The translations under genes and the position numbers were made by a program. Shown in pieces: positions 23,407 through 33,684 of a stretch of 62,943 nt of DNA. Each line of letters starts with the position of its first letter. Within the stretch, counting starts at the first letter, position 1. Source of the stretch: Anthropogastromicrobium aceti (lineage in GTDB: Bacteria > Bacillota > Clostridia > Lachnospirales > Lachnospiraceae); the NCBI RefSeq assembly GCF_025567095.1, contig NZ_JAOQJH010000021.1, one strand, 5' to 3'. A model generated the notes under the pieces. That model worked only from the letters and a program-made list of their open reading frames with translations, searched no databases and had not been told where the DNA came from.

Positions 23407-24699
23407 CTATCTTTTTACGCCAACTAATTTGCAAAGCTTTTCCATTACGACGTCTCTCCAATTCGAATTTCTTATTTCATCCTGCAACAGTTCCCTCCAC
23501 TTCTCATCATTCACAATATTATCTTCATATCGTGCTTTCTGCCACTCTGTCTCTTTAGGAACACAGAATACATTATTAGCAAAATGAAAATTTTCTCCTT
23601 CATCAAAGCAGCAAATTTGTATCGGATTTTCATTATAAAACAGATTTCCATACCATTCTGCTAAAATTCCCTGATCATATACGGCAATGCCTCTTCCATC
23701 TCTCATACTGATATTGTAGCGCAGAATGGTCTTTTCACAGTCTCTATTGTGATTAAGCTTCATACAGTCCAGCCAAAATCCACCTTCATTGTCATGCGAA
23801 TAGTTATACTGAAATACTGTAGTCCCCGCAGTTCCCCAATCCGTATCAAATGCTGTTCCATCATTTTCAAACATTCTGGTTCGTGCCACTTCATTTCGCT
23901 GAATAAGCGCATCCCGTGTCGCGCAAACCCAGATACCAGCTATCAGCTGGGTATCTTCAAGTGTACCAAGTGCTCCTGCATCAAAACAAACATTACTATC
24001 AATCAGCGGTGATATGCAATTTGCCACAATAACTCCATCTGATCCAGTTCGTTCAATCCTATTTCCACGCACAACTACATGTGTATGATGAATATCATTT
24101 ATAAAATCTTCCTGCTGATTTACACGTATACCACTTGTTCTAACATCGTGAATGTAGTTATTACTAATAACGATGTCATGAAGATGATCTTGAGCTGATG
24201 TACGACCTGGAAAGGTAACATACACAGCCCCATTCCAATACATGCTCTGGTATGCTGGCATTGCCCGTCGATTTTCACCGTCTACCTCAAAGATTTCACA
24301 ATCTGAAATTTCGATTTCTGCTGTAATTCCCTCTGGCTTTGCACTAATGCAAATTCCCTGACGCACACGTCTTTCGCCGCTATGGTTACAAATACGAAGT
24401 CCCTTTACTTTCCAATAGCTCACTCCATCCAGTAATATTGCTGCATATGCACCATTTCCATCAATCAAAGGTGCTTCTCCGTCCCCATAAACACCCACCT
24501 GCGCAAAATTAAAACGATCTCCATCTCCATGAAGGCAAAGCATTCCCTTCCACACACATCCACATTTCAAAAGCAGTTTGTCTCCTTCTCCAAACACAAT
24601 CCGATTTGCAGCTTCAAGACTTTTTAACGCTTCGTCTGGCGTAATTCCATTATTTTTATCATTTCCATTAGCAGCATCCAAATAAAATATTCTTCCCAT
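23407..24699 (-). CDS. Right-handed parallel beta-helix protein, probable polysaccharide lyase or hydrolase
   Basis: This 430-residue protein opens with FYLDAANGNDKNNGITPDEA, the usual entry sequence of pectate-lyase-like beta-helix proteins. It continues with short turns rich in N, G, I and V (for example ISNNYIHDVRTSGIRV and VANCISPLIDSNVCFDAGAL) from about 60 to 370. No signal peptide is present, so it should act on imported oligosaccharide. Start ATG at 24699 is chosen, 9 bases after AGAGG; an ATG three codons upstream touches that site. It is the last gene of the 23-35 kb sugar locus, 19 bp after its neighbour. Activity and substrate are unknown; a role on uronate-containing glycans is plausible. 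Confidence 0.8.
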   Translation of the reverse strand: MGRIFYLDAANGNDKNNGITPDEALKSLEAANRIVFGEGDKLLLKCGCVWKGMLCLHGDGDRFNFAQVGVYGDGEAPLIDGNGAYAAILLDGVSYWKVKGLRICNHSGERRVRQGICISAKPEGITAEIEISDCEIFEVDGENRRAMPAYQSMYWNGAVYVTFPGRTSAQDHLHDIVISNNYIHDVRTSGIRVNQQEDFINDIHHTHVVVRGNRIERTGSDGVIVANCISPLIDSNVCFDAGALGTLEDTQLIAGIWVCATRDALIQRNEVARTRMFENDGTAFDTDWGTAGTTVFQYNYSHDNEGGFWLDCMKLNHNRDCEKTILRYNISMRDGRGIAVYDQGILAEWYGNLFYNENPIQICCFDEGENFHFANNVFCVPKETEWQKARYEDNIVNDEKWRELLQDEIRNSNWRDVVMEKLCKLVGVKR

Positions 24700-24718
24700 A
24701 TTTCGCATCCTCTTCTAT

Positions 24719-26521
24719 TTACTCAATTTTCGCACCAACTTTTCTTACGATATCCATTCGAAAAGCTCCAGGCCATGCAACTAGCCAGTTTGACGCACTT
24801 CCCATTACCGATTGGCGTGACAATTCAAAACTTTCATCCTGACTTCCCTTTGGTCTTACATGGCCATCTATAATCATCGTTCCATCTGATACATGCTGGC
24901 AGCCATTTCTCCATATTGCTTTTGCCCTTTCAATCCATCTTGTCTGACCAGTTTGTTCTCCCAACTCATATAACTCTGGCACATAAGATAATGCAAATGA
25001 ATCCATTCCTTCATGCACAGTCGATACAAGAGTACCACCAAATGAATCATATCCAGTTTTTCCAAGTGTTGTTTCTTTAGAAAATTTTTCGGTACAGGAA
25101 TACTGCCATGTTGAAAGGTACCACGCGGCATTTTCAGCAAGTACTAGCCATTCCTCTGATTTATCTTCACGATACATACTTACTGCACCTTTTAACAGTG
25201 GAATTGCTGATTCCTTATCAATTGAGAAAATATCAAGTGCTCCTGCTGTCGTAAAGCCCTGCTCAGTCAATTCTTTTCCATACCAGCGTAGTGCTTTTTT
25301 CGCTGCCTTTAAATAGACCTGATTTTTGCTTCTTCGATAGCCTTCCACTAACGGAAGTGCAAGAAATGCTCCAACTGACCCTTCTTCAATTGCCACACTT
25401 CCGTCTTCATGCCAACACTTTGCAAATGCCCCGCTTTCTTTCTGGACACGAACCGCAAAGTCGCAAATTGCAAATGCAGCATCCAGATATAATTTTCGTT
25501 CTTCTTTTAGCTTTACAGATAAATCATATGCATCAAAAAATTCAACTCCTGCTGTTCCAAGATTACATGCCTCCAGGTAGCGCACTTGTCCTGGATCATA
25601 ATAGCTGTGGACAACACCAATAGGAAGAGATGCATATTTTATCCACGAATCCAATACGGCAAATCCCATACGACGAGCTTCCATATCTTCCGGATGTTTA
25701 ATTGCTTCGCATAGTAATTCATTTGCCAATAATGCATTCTGTCCACACCACCCAATTTCATATTTATTATATCTACGCTTTTCCCAGTTTTCATTTTCCC
25801 ATGCCAATCCGATGTTAAATCCGCAAAAGCCATCGGCTTCTTCTGTATAAAGCGATTTTGCATAATCAATTCCGTATGACCATACCTCTGCTAATGAAAG
25901 TGGATTTTTTGATATCGCATAATTTTGTTTCCATGAAAAGTCAAGTACACGATGATATCCGGCTCTTTGCTGTGGATGCTCCTCAAAAACAATCCATACG
26001 CAAAATTCCGTTCTTGGCTCCATCTTTGTCTGGAATGCATCTGCATACCGATACAAACGAAGCTGTTTGGGTGACTCTTCTTCTGGCCATAAAATACGAT
26101 GTACCATTTGCTTAGAATTTTTTTTGTAAAACAGACTACAGGATTCTCCATCATTTGCTTTTCCAATAAGTGATACACTTATTTTTTCATCCTGTGACAT
26201 TGTCATCGCTGGAATAGCTGCACGGTGCCAGCCATATACCCATGGTACTCCATTATATCGATCTCCTTCATACTCGCAAAATGTACCAAATCCATTTCCA
26301 TTATAATTAATTCCTGGAATCAAATAAAATTCACTTGAATAACAAGTTTCCAATTCCATGCACATTTTCTTGACTGGCTTACACTGACGCCTCCACTCAA
26401 AAATTCCATCTTCAAGTATTGTTAATGTATCCTCTGCATCACTGCATCCTATTAACCTTGCAATCTGTATCTCACCAGAAAAAAATAATATATCCTGTCC
26501 TTTTTTCATATATCGTATCAT
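24719..26521 (-). CDS. Putative (alpha/alpha)6-barrel glycan-degrading enzyme, paralogue 1
   Basis: I do not recognise a named family with certainty. The 600-residue leaderless protein has a beta-rich N-terminal third and a helical C-terminal two thirds with aromatic and acidic residues, as in six-hairpin glycosidases and uronyl hydrolases. Landmarks are KYEIGWCGQNA, EACNLGTAG, IDKESAIPLLKG, LGKTGYDSFGGT and NWLVAWPGAFRMD. All recur in the next gene, so these positions are probably the active site and core. Its ATG at 26521 overlaps the TGA of that gene (ATGA), implying coupled translation; GGAGG lies 7 bases upstream. Being cytoplasmic, it would act on material imported by the same locus. 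Confidence 0.7.
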   Translation of the reverse strand: MIRYMKKGQDILFFSGEIQIARLIGCSDAEDTLTILEDGIFEWRRQCKPVKKMCMELETCYSSEFYLIPGINYNGNGFGTFCEYEGDRYNGVPWVYGWHRAAIPAMTMSQDEKISVSLIGKANDGESCSLFYKKNSKQMVHRILWPEEESPKQLRLYRYADAFQTKMEPRTEFCVWIVFEEHPQQRAGYHRVLDFSWKQNYAISKNPLSLAEVWSYGIDYAKSLYTEEADGFCGFNIGLAWENENWEKRRYNKYEIGWCGQNALLANELLCEAIKHPEDMEARRMGFAVLDSWIKYASLPIGVVHSYYDPGQVRYLEACNLGTAGVEFFDAYDLSVKLKEERKLYLDAAFAICDFAVRVQKESGAFAKCWHEDGSVAIEEGSVGAFLALPLVEGYRRSKNQVYLKAAKKALRWYGKELTEQGFTTAGALDIFSIDKESAIPLLKGAVSMYREDKSEEWLVLAENAAWYLSTWQYSCTEKFSKETTLGKTGYDSFGGTLVSTVHEGMDSFALSYVPELYELGEQTGQTRWIERAKAIWRNGCQHVSDGTMIIDGHVRPKGSQDESFELSRQSVMGSASNWLVAWPGAFRMDIVRKVGAKIE

Positions 26522-28338
26522 AACCAAGCCTCCTGTTCTTCCCCATTAAGCCAATTCCAATTATCCAATTTTCTTAACACTTCCAAACGAAACGCGCACG
26601 GCCATGCAACTAGCCACTGACTTACACCAAAATAATTACCATTGTTTCCCCATCTCGTATGTAAAATTCCTTCATCACAGCTTCCTCTTGGACGCACACC
26701 AGTCTCACCGATCATCAACGTACCATCAGAAATTCCTTGAGATGCATTGTACCAGATTGAAAACGCTCTGCTCTCCCACTGTGTATTCTTAGTAAATATT
26801 GCAAGCTTTTTTAAATCCTCCACATAACACAATGCAAATGGATCAATATGATGATGCGAGGTTGAAACTGCTGTTCCACCAAATGTGTCATAACCCATCT
26901 TTCCAAGAATAGAATCACTCGGATATACAACACTCTGATGCCACTGCCATGTTGATAAATACCATGCTGCCTTCTGTGCCATTTTCAGATAGCGCTCAAA
27001 TCCCGTGGCTTCATATAGCATAATTCCACCTTTCAACAAAGGTATTACTGATTCCTTGTCAATGCAACACGTATCCAATGCACCAGATGTGCCATATCCA
27101 CAATTTTTAAATTCTCTAAAATAATATGAATATGCTCTCACAGCAGCTATGTTATATTTTTCTTTATGTGTTTTTTCAAAAGCCTTTACAAGTGGCAAAA
27201 TAAGAAATGCGCCTGCTGTTCCTTCTAGTGTATGGACCGAACCGTCACGATTCCAGCTCATTGCAATTCCACCATCCAGTCGCTGATGTGCCATCGCAAA
27301 ATCGCAGATTTCAAGAGCTGCTGTCAGATATTGCGTTCTTCTGACACCAATTCGTTCACACTGTTCATATGCTTCTATCAGTTGGCAACCAGCAGTTCCC
27401 AAATTGCAAGCATCAATTAAACTATCTTCCGGATCATATCTGGTCAAAAGCAGTCCCTCTTTACTACGTGCTTTTTGGGTCCACCAATCCAAAACGGCCA
27501 GACCTTTTTTCAATGAATCCTTATTTCCATTCATCTGATAATCATATAAAAGAGAAACCGCAAGAGATGCATTCTGACCACACCATCCGATCTCATATTT
27601 CATCTCTTCCCGTTTTACCCATTCATTTCCATCCCAACGAAAACCAATATTAAAAGCATGAATTTCACCATCATGTGTATACAGTTTTTTCGCATATTCC
27701 ACAGACCAGTCCCAAATTGTCTGAGCACTTTGTTTTGGATGTAGTCTTTTTATATTTTGTTTCCAAATATATAACATCATTTTTTCATCTGCATCACACT
27801 GATCACTGAAGAAAATCCATCCCTTAAATTCACATCTTGGCTTGATTTTACCTATGTATTCTGGCATAAAACAGTCCGCCATCAAATATTGTGGACTCTC
27901 CGTTTCTGGCCAAATTAGACGATGCACTGCTTTTTTATTTTGTATAAACATGCTGCCAGATGCAGTATCTGACGAGCATACTGCCAGACTTACCCGATTG
28001 CCTTTGCTTACAGTAGCTCCTGGCACTGCTGTTCTATGATAAGCAAAACTATAAGGAATTCCATCCTTCTCAAGACCTTTGTATTCATGATCCTTTCCCC
28101 ACGGATTCTGGTCATAGGAAACAGCCGGTACCACAATATGTTTTGCCTCAAAACAATCCTCCAATTCCATACACATATGATCTGTTTCTTTAGCAGTTTT
28201 ACAAGTCCACTCTACTACATCACCTTCGTGAAACACAAATGAATCAAACCGATCTGTTTGCTTTTTTATCCTTGCTGCAGGCTCATTATTAACAAAAAAC
28301 ATAAATTCGGTCGCTGTTTCTTTCATTTCTAACTTCAT
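26518..28338 (-). CDS. Putative (alpha/alpha)6-barrel glycan-degrading enzyme, paralogue 2
   Basis: This 606-residue leaderless protein is clearly paralogous to the product of the following gene along its whole length. Shared landmarks are HRLIWPETESP, KYEIGWCGQNA, DACNLGTAGCQ, IDKESVIPLLKGG, MGYDTFGGTAVSTSH and QWLVAWPCAFRLEVLRK. The N-terminal third is beta-rich and the rest helical. The start ATG at 28338 follows AAAGGCAGGGCAGAAAT. Two diverged copies in tandem suggest that they cleave two related linkages or form one complex. Conserved Asp/Glu in the shared motifs are candidates for catalysis, but no mechanism can be assigned. Confidence 0.7.
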   Translation of the reverse strand: MKLEMKETATEFMFFVNNEPAARIKKQTDRFDSFVFHEGDVVEWTCKTAKETDHMCMELEDCFEAKHIVVPAVSYDQNPWGKDHEYKGLEKDGIPYSFAYHRTAVPGATVSKGNRVSLAVCSSDTASGSMFIQNKKAVHRLIWPETESPQYLMADCFMPEYIGKIKPRCEFKGWIFFSDQCDADEKMMLYIWKQNIKRLHPKQSAQTIWDWSVEYAKKLYTHDGEIHAFNIGFRWDGNEWVKREEMKYEIGWCGQNASLAVSLLYDYQMNGNKDSLKKGLAVLDWWTQKARSKEGLLLTRYDPEDSLIDACNLGTAGCQLIEAYEQCERIGVRRTQYLTAALEICDFAMAHQRLDGGIAMSWNRDGSVHTLEGTAGAFLILPLVKAFEKTHKEKYNIAAVRAYSYYFREFKNCGYGTSGALDTCCIDKESVIPLLKGGIMLYEATGFERYLKMAQKAAWYLSTWQWHQSVVYPSDSILGKMGYDTFGGTAVSTSHHHIDPFALCYVEDLKKLAIFTKNTQWESRAFSIWYNASQGISDGTLMIGETGVRPRGSCDEGILHTRWGNNGNYFGVSQWLVAWPCAFRLEVLRKLDNWNWLNGEEQEAWL

Positions 28339-28389
28339 ATTTCTGCCCTGCCTTTCAATTATTTTCCCACTTTTCAGTATCCATCATCC

Positions 28390-29982
28390 TTACTGATTTC
28401 GATATTCCTGTGGACTAATTCCCACATATTTCTTAAAATAATGAGTAAAGTATGATGCTGTTCTCATTCCTGTCATCTCAGCAATTTTCTGTATTTTTAT
28501 TGTTGGGTCTTTTAATAGTTTCTTTGCTAATACAGTTCGCTGATCACTAATATAACTATTGATTGACTGTCCTGCTGTCTCTTTATAAATTCTTGACAAA
28601 TAGGCTGGATTAAGTCCAACATAATCTCCTAACACAACCATTGACAAATCCTTTGATAAATTCTCTTTTATATAAGAATTTACAACGTGTACAATTCGGC
28701 TTCGTGAATCCATATGCAATGATCTCCTCGCTTGGAAATACACATGAGCCATCTCATAAATTTCCTTTATTGCCTTGGAAAAATCTGCATAGATTCGAAA
28801 ATTGCTCAGTTTTTGTGCATCAATCTCATCAAACGACTGGTTATCCTGTGGCAAAAAGTTAGCAATCGCATTTAACAGTTGACTGCTAAGGGTACAAAAA
28901 AGAGCATGTTCTTCTAACACAGACAGTTGACCACAATTTTCTTTTAATTCACCATATGCCTTTATGTACGCTTCCTCATTTCCAGCAGCTAAACTCTCCG
29001 ACATCTGATTTGCTGCCAGTTCTGCCACATGATACCCACTATCAGTCTTTCTCCATAAAATCCCAGTGAACTGATTATTTGGCATATACATTGTTACCGC
29101 ATGCGTTTCCCCATCAATCTCCAGATGCCTGCAATTTAAAAGCATGTATGCCTTATCTGCTGCTTCAAGTCCAATTTTTTCTCCATAAACATACACATCA
29201 GGAATAATTCCATAGCTTTTGTCACATATATTCAAACCAATTTCTAAAAAACCGCGCAGCCTATCTGCGTCATTTTCCTCTGATTGTGCCAAAATAATGC
29301 AGTTTTCATCCGTGACAGAGCTAATAGTTCGAAATGCTCCCCTTAAACTTTCTTCCAAAATATCAATGATATTTTCAATAAACAGCCGTTGATCAGAAGA
29401 ACCATTTACCCAACAAACTACAATTAAAAATTTCTCCTTAAAATCAAATTGTGTACTTCCAAATGCCAACGCATTCGTTATGGCATCTACATTTTTTGAG
29501 GTAATTTCACCATGCACGATTTTTCGTACACAGCCGCTTTTCAGTAGTGGAAGCGCACTATTTAACTGTTGATTCAGCCGTACTACACGACTTTTCTCAT
29601 TATAATACGCTTCTATCTTTTTATAACCTTTATCAATAGCTGCTAATATCGCTTCATCTCCTTCTACCTTAAGCACAAAAGAAACAGTATGTGCATCTAC
29701 CGCCTCTTTCGCATATTCAAATTCCTCCTGACCAGTTAAAAATATCGTAAAACATTCTGGCCAATTTTCTTGAATCTTATCACGCAATTTCAGTCCATTG
29801 GTCTCTGGAAGACAAATATCTGTCATAAGCAGATCAATCCTATGTTCTCTGAAGATTTTTAAAGATTCCAATGCAGAGCCAGCCTTAAATACCATAAACT
29901 GCTGATCTCGTTTTTTACTGATCATCTGATACAATGATTGTAAAATCAATGGCTCATCGTCAACAATAAGCAGATTATACAT
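28390..29982 (-). CDS. YesN-type response regulator (receiver plus AraC domain)
   Basis: This 530-residue regulator has a CheY-like receiver (about 1-125). Visible are the acidic pair in IVDDEP, the phospho-acceptor Asp in LLMTDICLP near residue 56, and the conserved Lys in FVLKVEGDE. A long middle region of unknown fold is followed by a C-terminal AraC helix-turn-helix pair (about 425-530, ending ISPQEYRNQ). It is encoded 29 bp after the matching histidine kinase, inside the sugar operon it should activate. The kinase-regulator pair corresponds to the YesM/YesN type that controls oligosaccharide use in Bacillus and Clostridia. Confidence 0.93.
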   Translation of the reverse strand: MYNLLIVDDEPLILQSLYQMISKKRDQQFMVFKAGSALESLKIFREHRIDLLMTDICLPETNGLKLRDKIQENWPECFTIFLTGQEEFEYAKEAVDAHTVSFVLKVEGDEAILAAIDKGYKKIEAYYNEKSRVVRLNQQLNSALPLLKSGCVRKIVHGEITSKNVDAITNALAFGSTQFDFKEKFLIVVCWVNGSSDQRLFIENIIDILEESLRGAFRTISSVTDENCIILAQSEENDADRLRGFLEIGLNICDKSYGIIPDVYVYGEKIGLEAADKAYMLLNCRHLEIDGETHAVTMYMPNNQFTGILWRKTDSGYHVAELAANQMSESLAAGNEEAYIKAYGELKENCGQLSVLEEHALFCTLSSQLLNAIANFLPQDNQSFDEIDAQKLSNFRIYADFSKAIKEIYEMAHVYFQARRSLHMDSRSRIVHVVNSYIKENLSKDLSMVVLGDYVGLNPAYLSRIYKETAGQSINSYISDQRTVLAKKLLKDPTIKIQKIAEMTGMRTASYFTHYFKKYVGISPQEYRNQ

Positions 29983-30011
29983 AAAAAGTACCCTACCTTT
30001 CTATCAATCTT

Positions 30012-31742
30012 TTATCCATTTTCTGGAACAGCAATCCTCAGTTTTACACAAAATCCGCCTTCATTCCCACCATTTACAGTCAAGCCGCTTTCTGATCCGT
30101 ATAATAGCGAAATTCTTGCCTGAACGTTCGTTAATCCGTGAATCTCTTCTTTATTTATTTCTCCCCTTTCCAAGCGCTGCTTAAGTTCAGAAAGCTGCTT
30201 CGGTGAAATCCCATCTCCATTATCCTCCACTTGAAACCATAAATATCCGTTTTCATATCCAGCTGATATGTGTATGATTCCGCCTGATGCTATATTTTTC
30301 AGGCCATGCTGATATGCATTCTCAGCCAAAGGCTGTAAAATCATAGGTGCGATTTTTATTTGCATGATTGACTCTGGCATCTCATCCATAATAATTTCAA
30401 TCCTATCCTCAAAGCGAATATTCTGAATATACAGGTAATCTTTTACCTGCTCTAATTCCTGATTAAACGTCACTTCTCTGTCACTAGACTTTGTAATATA
30501 CTGATAATACTTTCCAAGATGCTTCGCATACTCAGCAATCTCATCATTATCATCAAGTTGTGCCATTCTCGATATCGTAAATAAACTATTATAGAGGAAA
30601 TGTGGCTGGATCTGGTACTGCAGCTGACGAAGCTGTGAAAGCTTACTCTGATACTCCGCATCCATCTTTTCTTTCATCAGCCTATTTGTATCCATAATCA
30701 TTTGATTATATTGTTCGTAAATCTGCGCAAACTCATCATTTTCATTCATGTTCAATAAAGGCGGCATTTTTTGTTTTGCCATCGCTTCCATAATCCGATT
30801 TAGTGGGTGCGCAATGATATGCGTTGCATAAGATCGGAATGCAAAATACAGTATCAGAACCAGCAGTATCATAATAACGTCCATCACAACAGTTTTCTTC
30901 AATGGATCTTGAATCACATTCTTAGGATATCCATATAAAATCCAAAGCCCTGATTTTTTACTGTAAGAACCACTTATCATAATATCCGATTTTATTCGTA
31001 ACGCATCTTCATTATCATTATACTTCAATGCCTCAGTTAATTCATAGCTGATTTGATTTTCCCAGTTTTCTTCCTGCGGTGTCACTTTGTCCCGATACAC
31101 AGCCACTAATCTACCAGATTGATCTGCTGCCGCAGCAAAACCAGTTTCATCAATTTGAATATTCTGCTCAAGAAATGTTTTTAAACGCGAAGCAGTTATA
31201 ACAGAACGAATATAATATACACACTTGTTTTCTTTTCCACTTATCGCTAATGGATAATATGTTGTTAGCAAAAGATCCCCTGAATCTGATAACAAACACT
31301 GCCTGTTATCATAAAATTCATCTACCTCATAAGACTCAAGAATCGGCGCATTTCCACTTACAACCTTATGGTGCTGTGGAAAATAAATACCAACCTTGTC
31401 AATTAGTGTGTATAAAATACGAATTTCTTTAAGCTTATCTGACAAGTTCACACAATCTGTCATACGTTCATATGACGAGCGATAATCCCAGTACATATTT
31501 ATCTTGGCAACACCCTGACTATAAAGCAGGTTGCTCTGTGCCATTTGAAGATTATCTAGCTGTCTGTCAAAGCTGTCCTTCCATTTTACTACTCTCACAT
31601 CAATATCTTCCATAAGCCGTTCTTCCAGAACTGTTTTATAATATTTGTTAATGCACAGCCCAGTACACAAAAAAGCAACACATGTAATCAAGACCGCAAT
31701 ATTCAACTTATGAAACGCATTTCCCTTTACTGGTTTTTTCAT
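30012..31742 (-). CDS. YesM-type sensor histidine kinase
   Basis: This 576-residue membrane kinase has one helix at about 13-31, an extracellular sensor domain of about 250 residues, a second helix near 282-303 and a HAMP segment. The His_kinase/LytS-type core has the phospho-acceptor in QIQPHFLYNSLF, the N-box in PLAENAYQHGLKN and the G1 box in VEDNGDGIS. It should sense a sugar or its bound receptor outside the cell and phosphorylate the regulator encoded next. The start ATG at 31742 follows AAGGAATAAATGA. It lies 11 bp after the permease gene. Confidence 0.93.
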   Translation of the reverse strand: MKKPVKGNAFHKLNIAVLITCVAFLCTGLCINKYYKTVLEERLMEDIDVRVVKWKDSFDRQLDNLQMAQSNLLYSQGVAKINMYWDYRSSYERMTDCVNLSDKLKEIRILYTLIDKVGIYFPQHHKVVSGNAPILESYEVDEFYDNRQCLLSDSGDLLLTTYYPLAISGKENKCVYYIRSVITASRLKTFLEQNIQIDETGFAAAADQSGRLVAVYRDKVTPQEENWENQISYELTEALKYNDNEDALRIKSDIMISGSYSKKSGLWILYGYPKNVIQDPLKKTVVMDVIMILLVLILYFAFRSYATHIIAHPLNRIMEAMAKQKMPPLLNMNENDEFAQIYEQYNQMIMDTNRLMKEKMDAEYQSKLSQLRQLQYQIQPHFLYNSLFTISRMAQLDDNDEIAEYAKHLGKYYQYITKSSDREVTFNQELEQVKDYLYIQNIRFEDRIEIIMDEMPESIMQIKIAPMILQPLAENAYQHGLKNIASGGIIHISAGYENGYLWFQVEDNGDGISPKQLSELKQRLERGEINKEEIHGLTNVQARISLLYGSESGLTVNGGNEGGFCVKLRIAVPENG

Positions 31743-31753
31743 TCATTTATTCC

Positions 31754-32656
31754 TTATCCCTTTACTGATCCAAGTACCATTCCTTTTACAAAATATTTCT
31801 GAAGATACGGATATGCAGCAATAATTGGAAGCGTTGAAAGGAAAATCTGCGCACATTTTACTGTACGGTCGGAGACAAGCGACATCGTCTGCCAATCCAG
31901 TGCTCCACTAGTCGTCGACTGTGTGTCCACAAGAATAGTATTCAAATAACTTTGAAGTGGATATTGCTCTGGTTTATTCATATAAATAATTCCGTCAAAC
32001 CATGCATTCCAGTGATACACAAGCGCAAATAGAAAAATCGTTGCAATTGATGCTTTTGACAGTGGCACATAAATTTTCATCATGATCTGCCATTGATTCG
32101 CACCATCGACAATTGCAGCTTCCTCCAACTCATCTGGAAGCGCCCTAAAGAAATTAAGCATAAGTACAACGCTAAAGACTGGAACTGCTCCAGGCAATAC
32201 TAATGCCCATATAGTTCCTAAAAGATTCAGACTCTTTACAGTCATAAAATTCGGAATTAAACCACCGTTAATTAACATTGTCAGAAAGAAAAACCATGTA
32301 TATGCTGTACGGCTATGAAATCTCGAATTTTTCTTTGACAGTGGATATGCCGTCATAATACACAAAAGCACATTTAACGCCACACCCAATAGACACCTCT
32401 CCAGTGTAATGCCCATTGCTCTCCAAAACGCTTCTCTTTTTGCTACGTATTCATATGATTTTAAAGTAAAATCCACTGGTAAAAACATAACTTTTCCTGC
32501 AGTAACAGCTGTATTACTACTTAACGAAATTGCCAGTACATTCACTAATGGAAGTATACATAGTAAAGCCAGCAATGTCAAAACAATTCCATTAATCAGA
32601 GAAAAAAGCTTTGATCTCCATGAACTTTTGATACGATTTTTATTTTTACCTGTCAT
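31754..32656 (-). CDS. Carbohydrate ABC transporter permease (LplC/YtcP type)
   Basis: This 300-residue inner-membrane subunit has about six helices and the EAA loop LEEAAIVDGANQWQIMMKIY. The C-terminus KYFVKGMVLGSVKG defines the LplC/YtcP subgroup. ATG at 32656 is preferred over the ATG two codons upstream, because AGGAG lies 8 bases before it rather than 2. It is the second permease of the locus, followed at once by the histidine kinase. Confidence 0.93.
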   Translation of the reverse strand: MTGKNKNRIKSSWRSKLFSLINGIVLTLLALLCILPLVNVLAISLSSNTAVTAGKVMFLPVDFTLKSYEYVAKREAFWRAMGITLERCLLGVALNVLLCIMTAYPLSKKNSRFHSRTAYTWFFFLTMLINGGLIPNFMTVKSLNLLGTIWALVLPGAVPVFSVVLMLNFFRALPDELEEAAIVDGANQWQIMMKIYVPLSKASIATIFLFALVYHWNAWFDGIIYMNKPEQYPLQSYLNTILVDTQSTTSGALDWQTMSLVSDRTVKCAQIFLSTLPIIAAYPYLQKYFVKGMVLGSVKG

Positions 32657-32673
32657 ATTCATTGCTCCTCTCT

Positions 32674-33594
32674 CTAAAAAATACGATAATCAAAAAACTT
32701 GTACGCGATATAATACGATACCGAAATAAAAAAGCATGATACTACTGATTTAAACATACTCATTGCCGTAGCCGGACCAAACTGTGCATCCAACATAGCA
32801 ATACGATAAATAAACGTATCCAGAATATCTCCAGTCGCATATACTTGAGGACTTATTAAATTCTGTATTTGATCAAATCCTGCATTTAGCACATTTCCAA
32901 GCGAAAGTACTGTCATCAGAATTACAATCATGCGAATTCCTGGAAGCGTCACGTGCCACATTTTCTGAAGTCGCCCTGCCCCATCCATTGTTGCTGCCTC
33001 ATACAAGCTCATATCAATACCGGTGATTGCCGCCAGATACACAATCGTTCCGTATCCAAAATTTTTCCATACATCTGTCCATATGATAGTTTGCTGAAAA
33101 TACTTGTTACTTCCCAAGAAAAACGGTGCTTGAATTCCAAACATATTCAAAATACGTCCAATCATACCACTTGAAGGTGATAAAATATCAATTAACACCC
33201 CCGCAAAGATAACCCAAGATAAAAAATACGGAAGATAAATTGCAGTCTGAACAGATCTTCTAAATTTATTTGATTTTACTTCATTTAGCATAAGTGCAAC
33301 TAGTACTGGTATTACAAGATTTAACACAATTTTCCACAGTGCGATTACAATTGTATTTCTTAACGCCGCCATTGCTCCTGGCATATTTATCAAATACGTG
33401 AAATTATCAAATCCAATCCATTTTTGATCACCAAAAAATCCTTTTGCCGGAATAAACTTCTGAAATGCAATCTTCATTCCAACCATGGGGACATAACAAA
33501 AAATAATCGTAAATATCACACCTGGGAGCAGCATTAGATGAAACGGCAGCTCTTTTCTCAAATTTGTTTTCTTTTTCTGTCTCATCTTTTCCAT
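32674..33594 (-). CDS. Carbohydrate ABC transporter permease (LplB type)
   Basis: This 306-residue inner-membrane subunit has the EAA loop LYEAATMDGAGRLQKMWHVT and about six helices. Start ATG at 33594 follows AAGAGGATTTGT. It lies after the binding-protein gene, separated by a stem-loop that may lower its expression relative to the binding protein. No ATPase is encoded, as is usual for Lpl/Yte-type systems that share MsmX. Confidence 0.93.
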   Translation of the reverse strand: MEKMRQKKKTNLRKELPFHLMLLPGVIFTIIFCYVPMVGMKIAFQKFIPAKGFFGDQKWIGFDNFTYLINMPGAMAALRNTIVIALWKIVLNLVIPVLVALMLNEVKSNKFRRSVQTAIYLPYFLSWVIFAGVLIDILSPSSGMIGRILNMFGIQAPFFLGSNKYFQQTIIWTDVWKNFGYGTIVYLAAITGIDMSLYEAATMDGAGRLQKMWHVTLPGIRMIVILMTVLSLGNVLNAGFDQIQNLISPQVYATGDILDTFIYRIAMLDAQFGPATAMSMFKSVVSCFFISVSYYIAYKFFDYRIF

Positions 33595-33611
33595 ACAAAT
33601 CCTCTTTCTGA

Positions 33612-33639
33612 AAAAGGGCAAGCCATCGCCTGCCCCTTT
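33612..33639 (-). promoter_or_regulatory. Stem-loop between binding protein and permease genes
   Basis: An imperfect stem (AAAGGGGCAGGC with GCTTGCCCTTT) is followed by TTTTTC on the minus strand. It resembles a leaky terminator and would explain higher expression of the first gene. Confidence 0.55.
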
Positions 33640-33684
33640 CCTCTTTATAAAATCATATAACCTGATACCATCTTTAAAAAGCGA

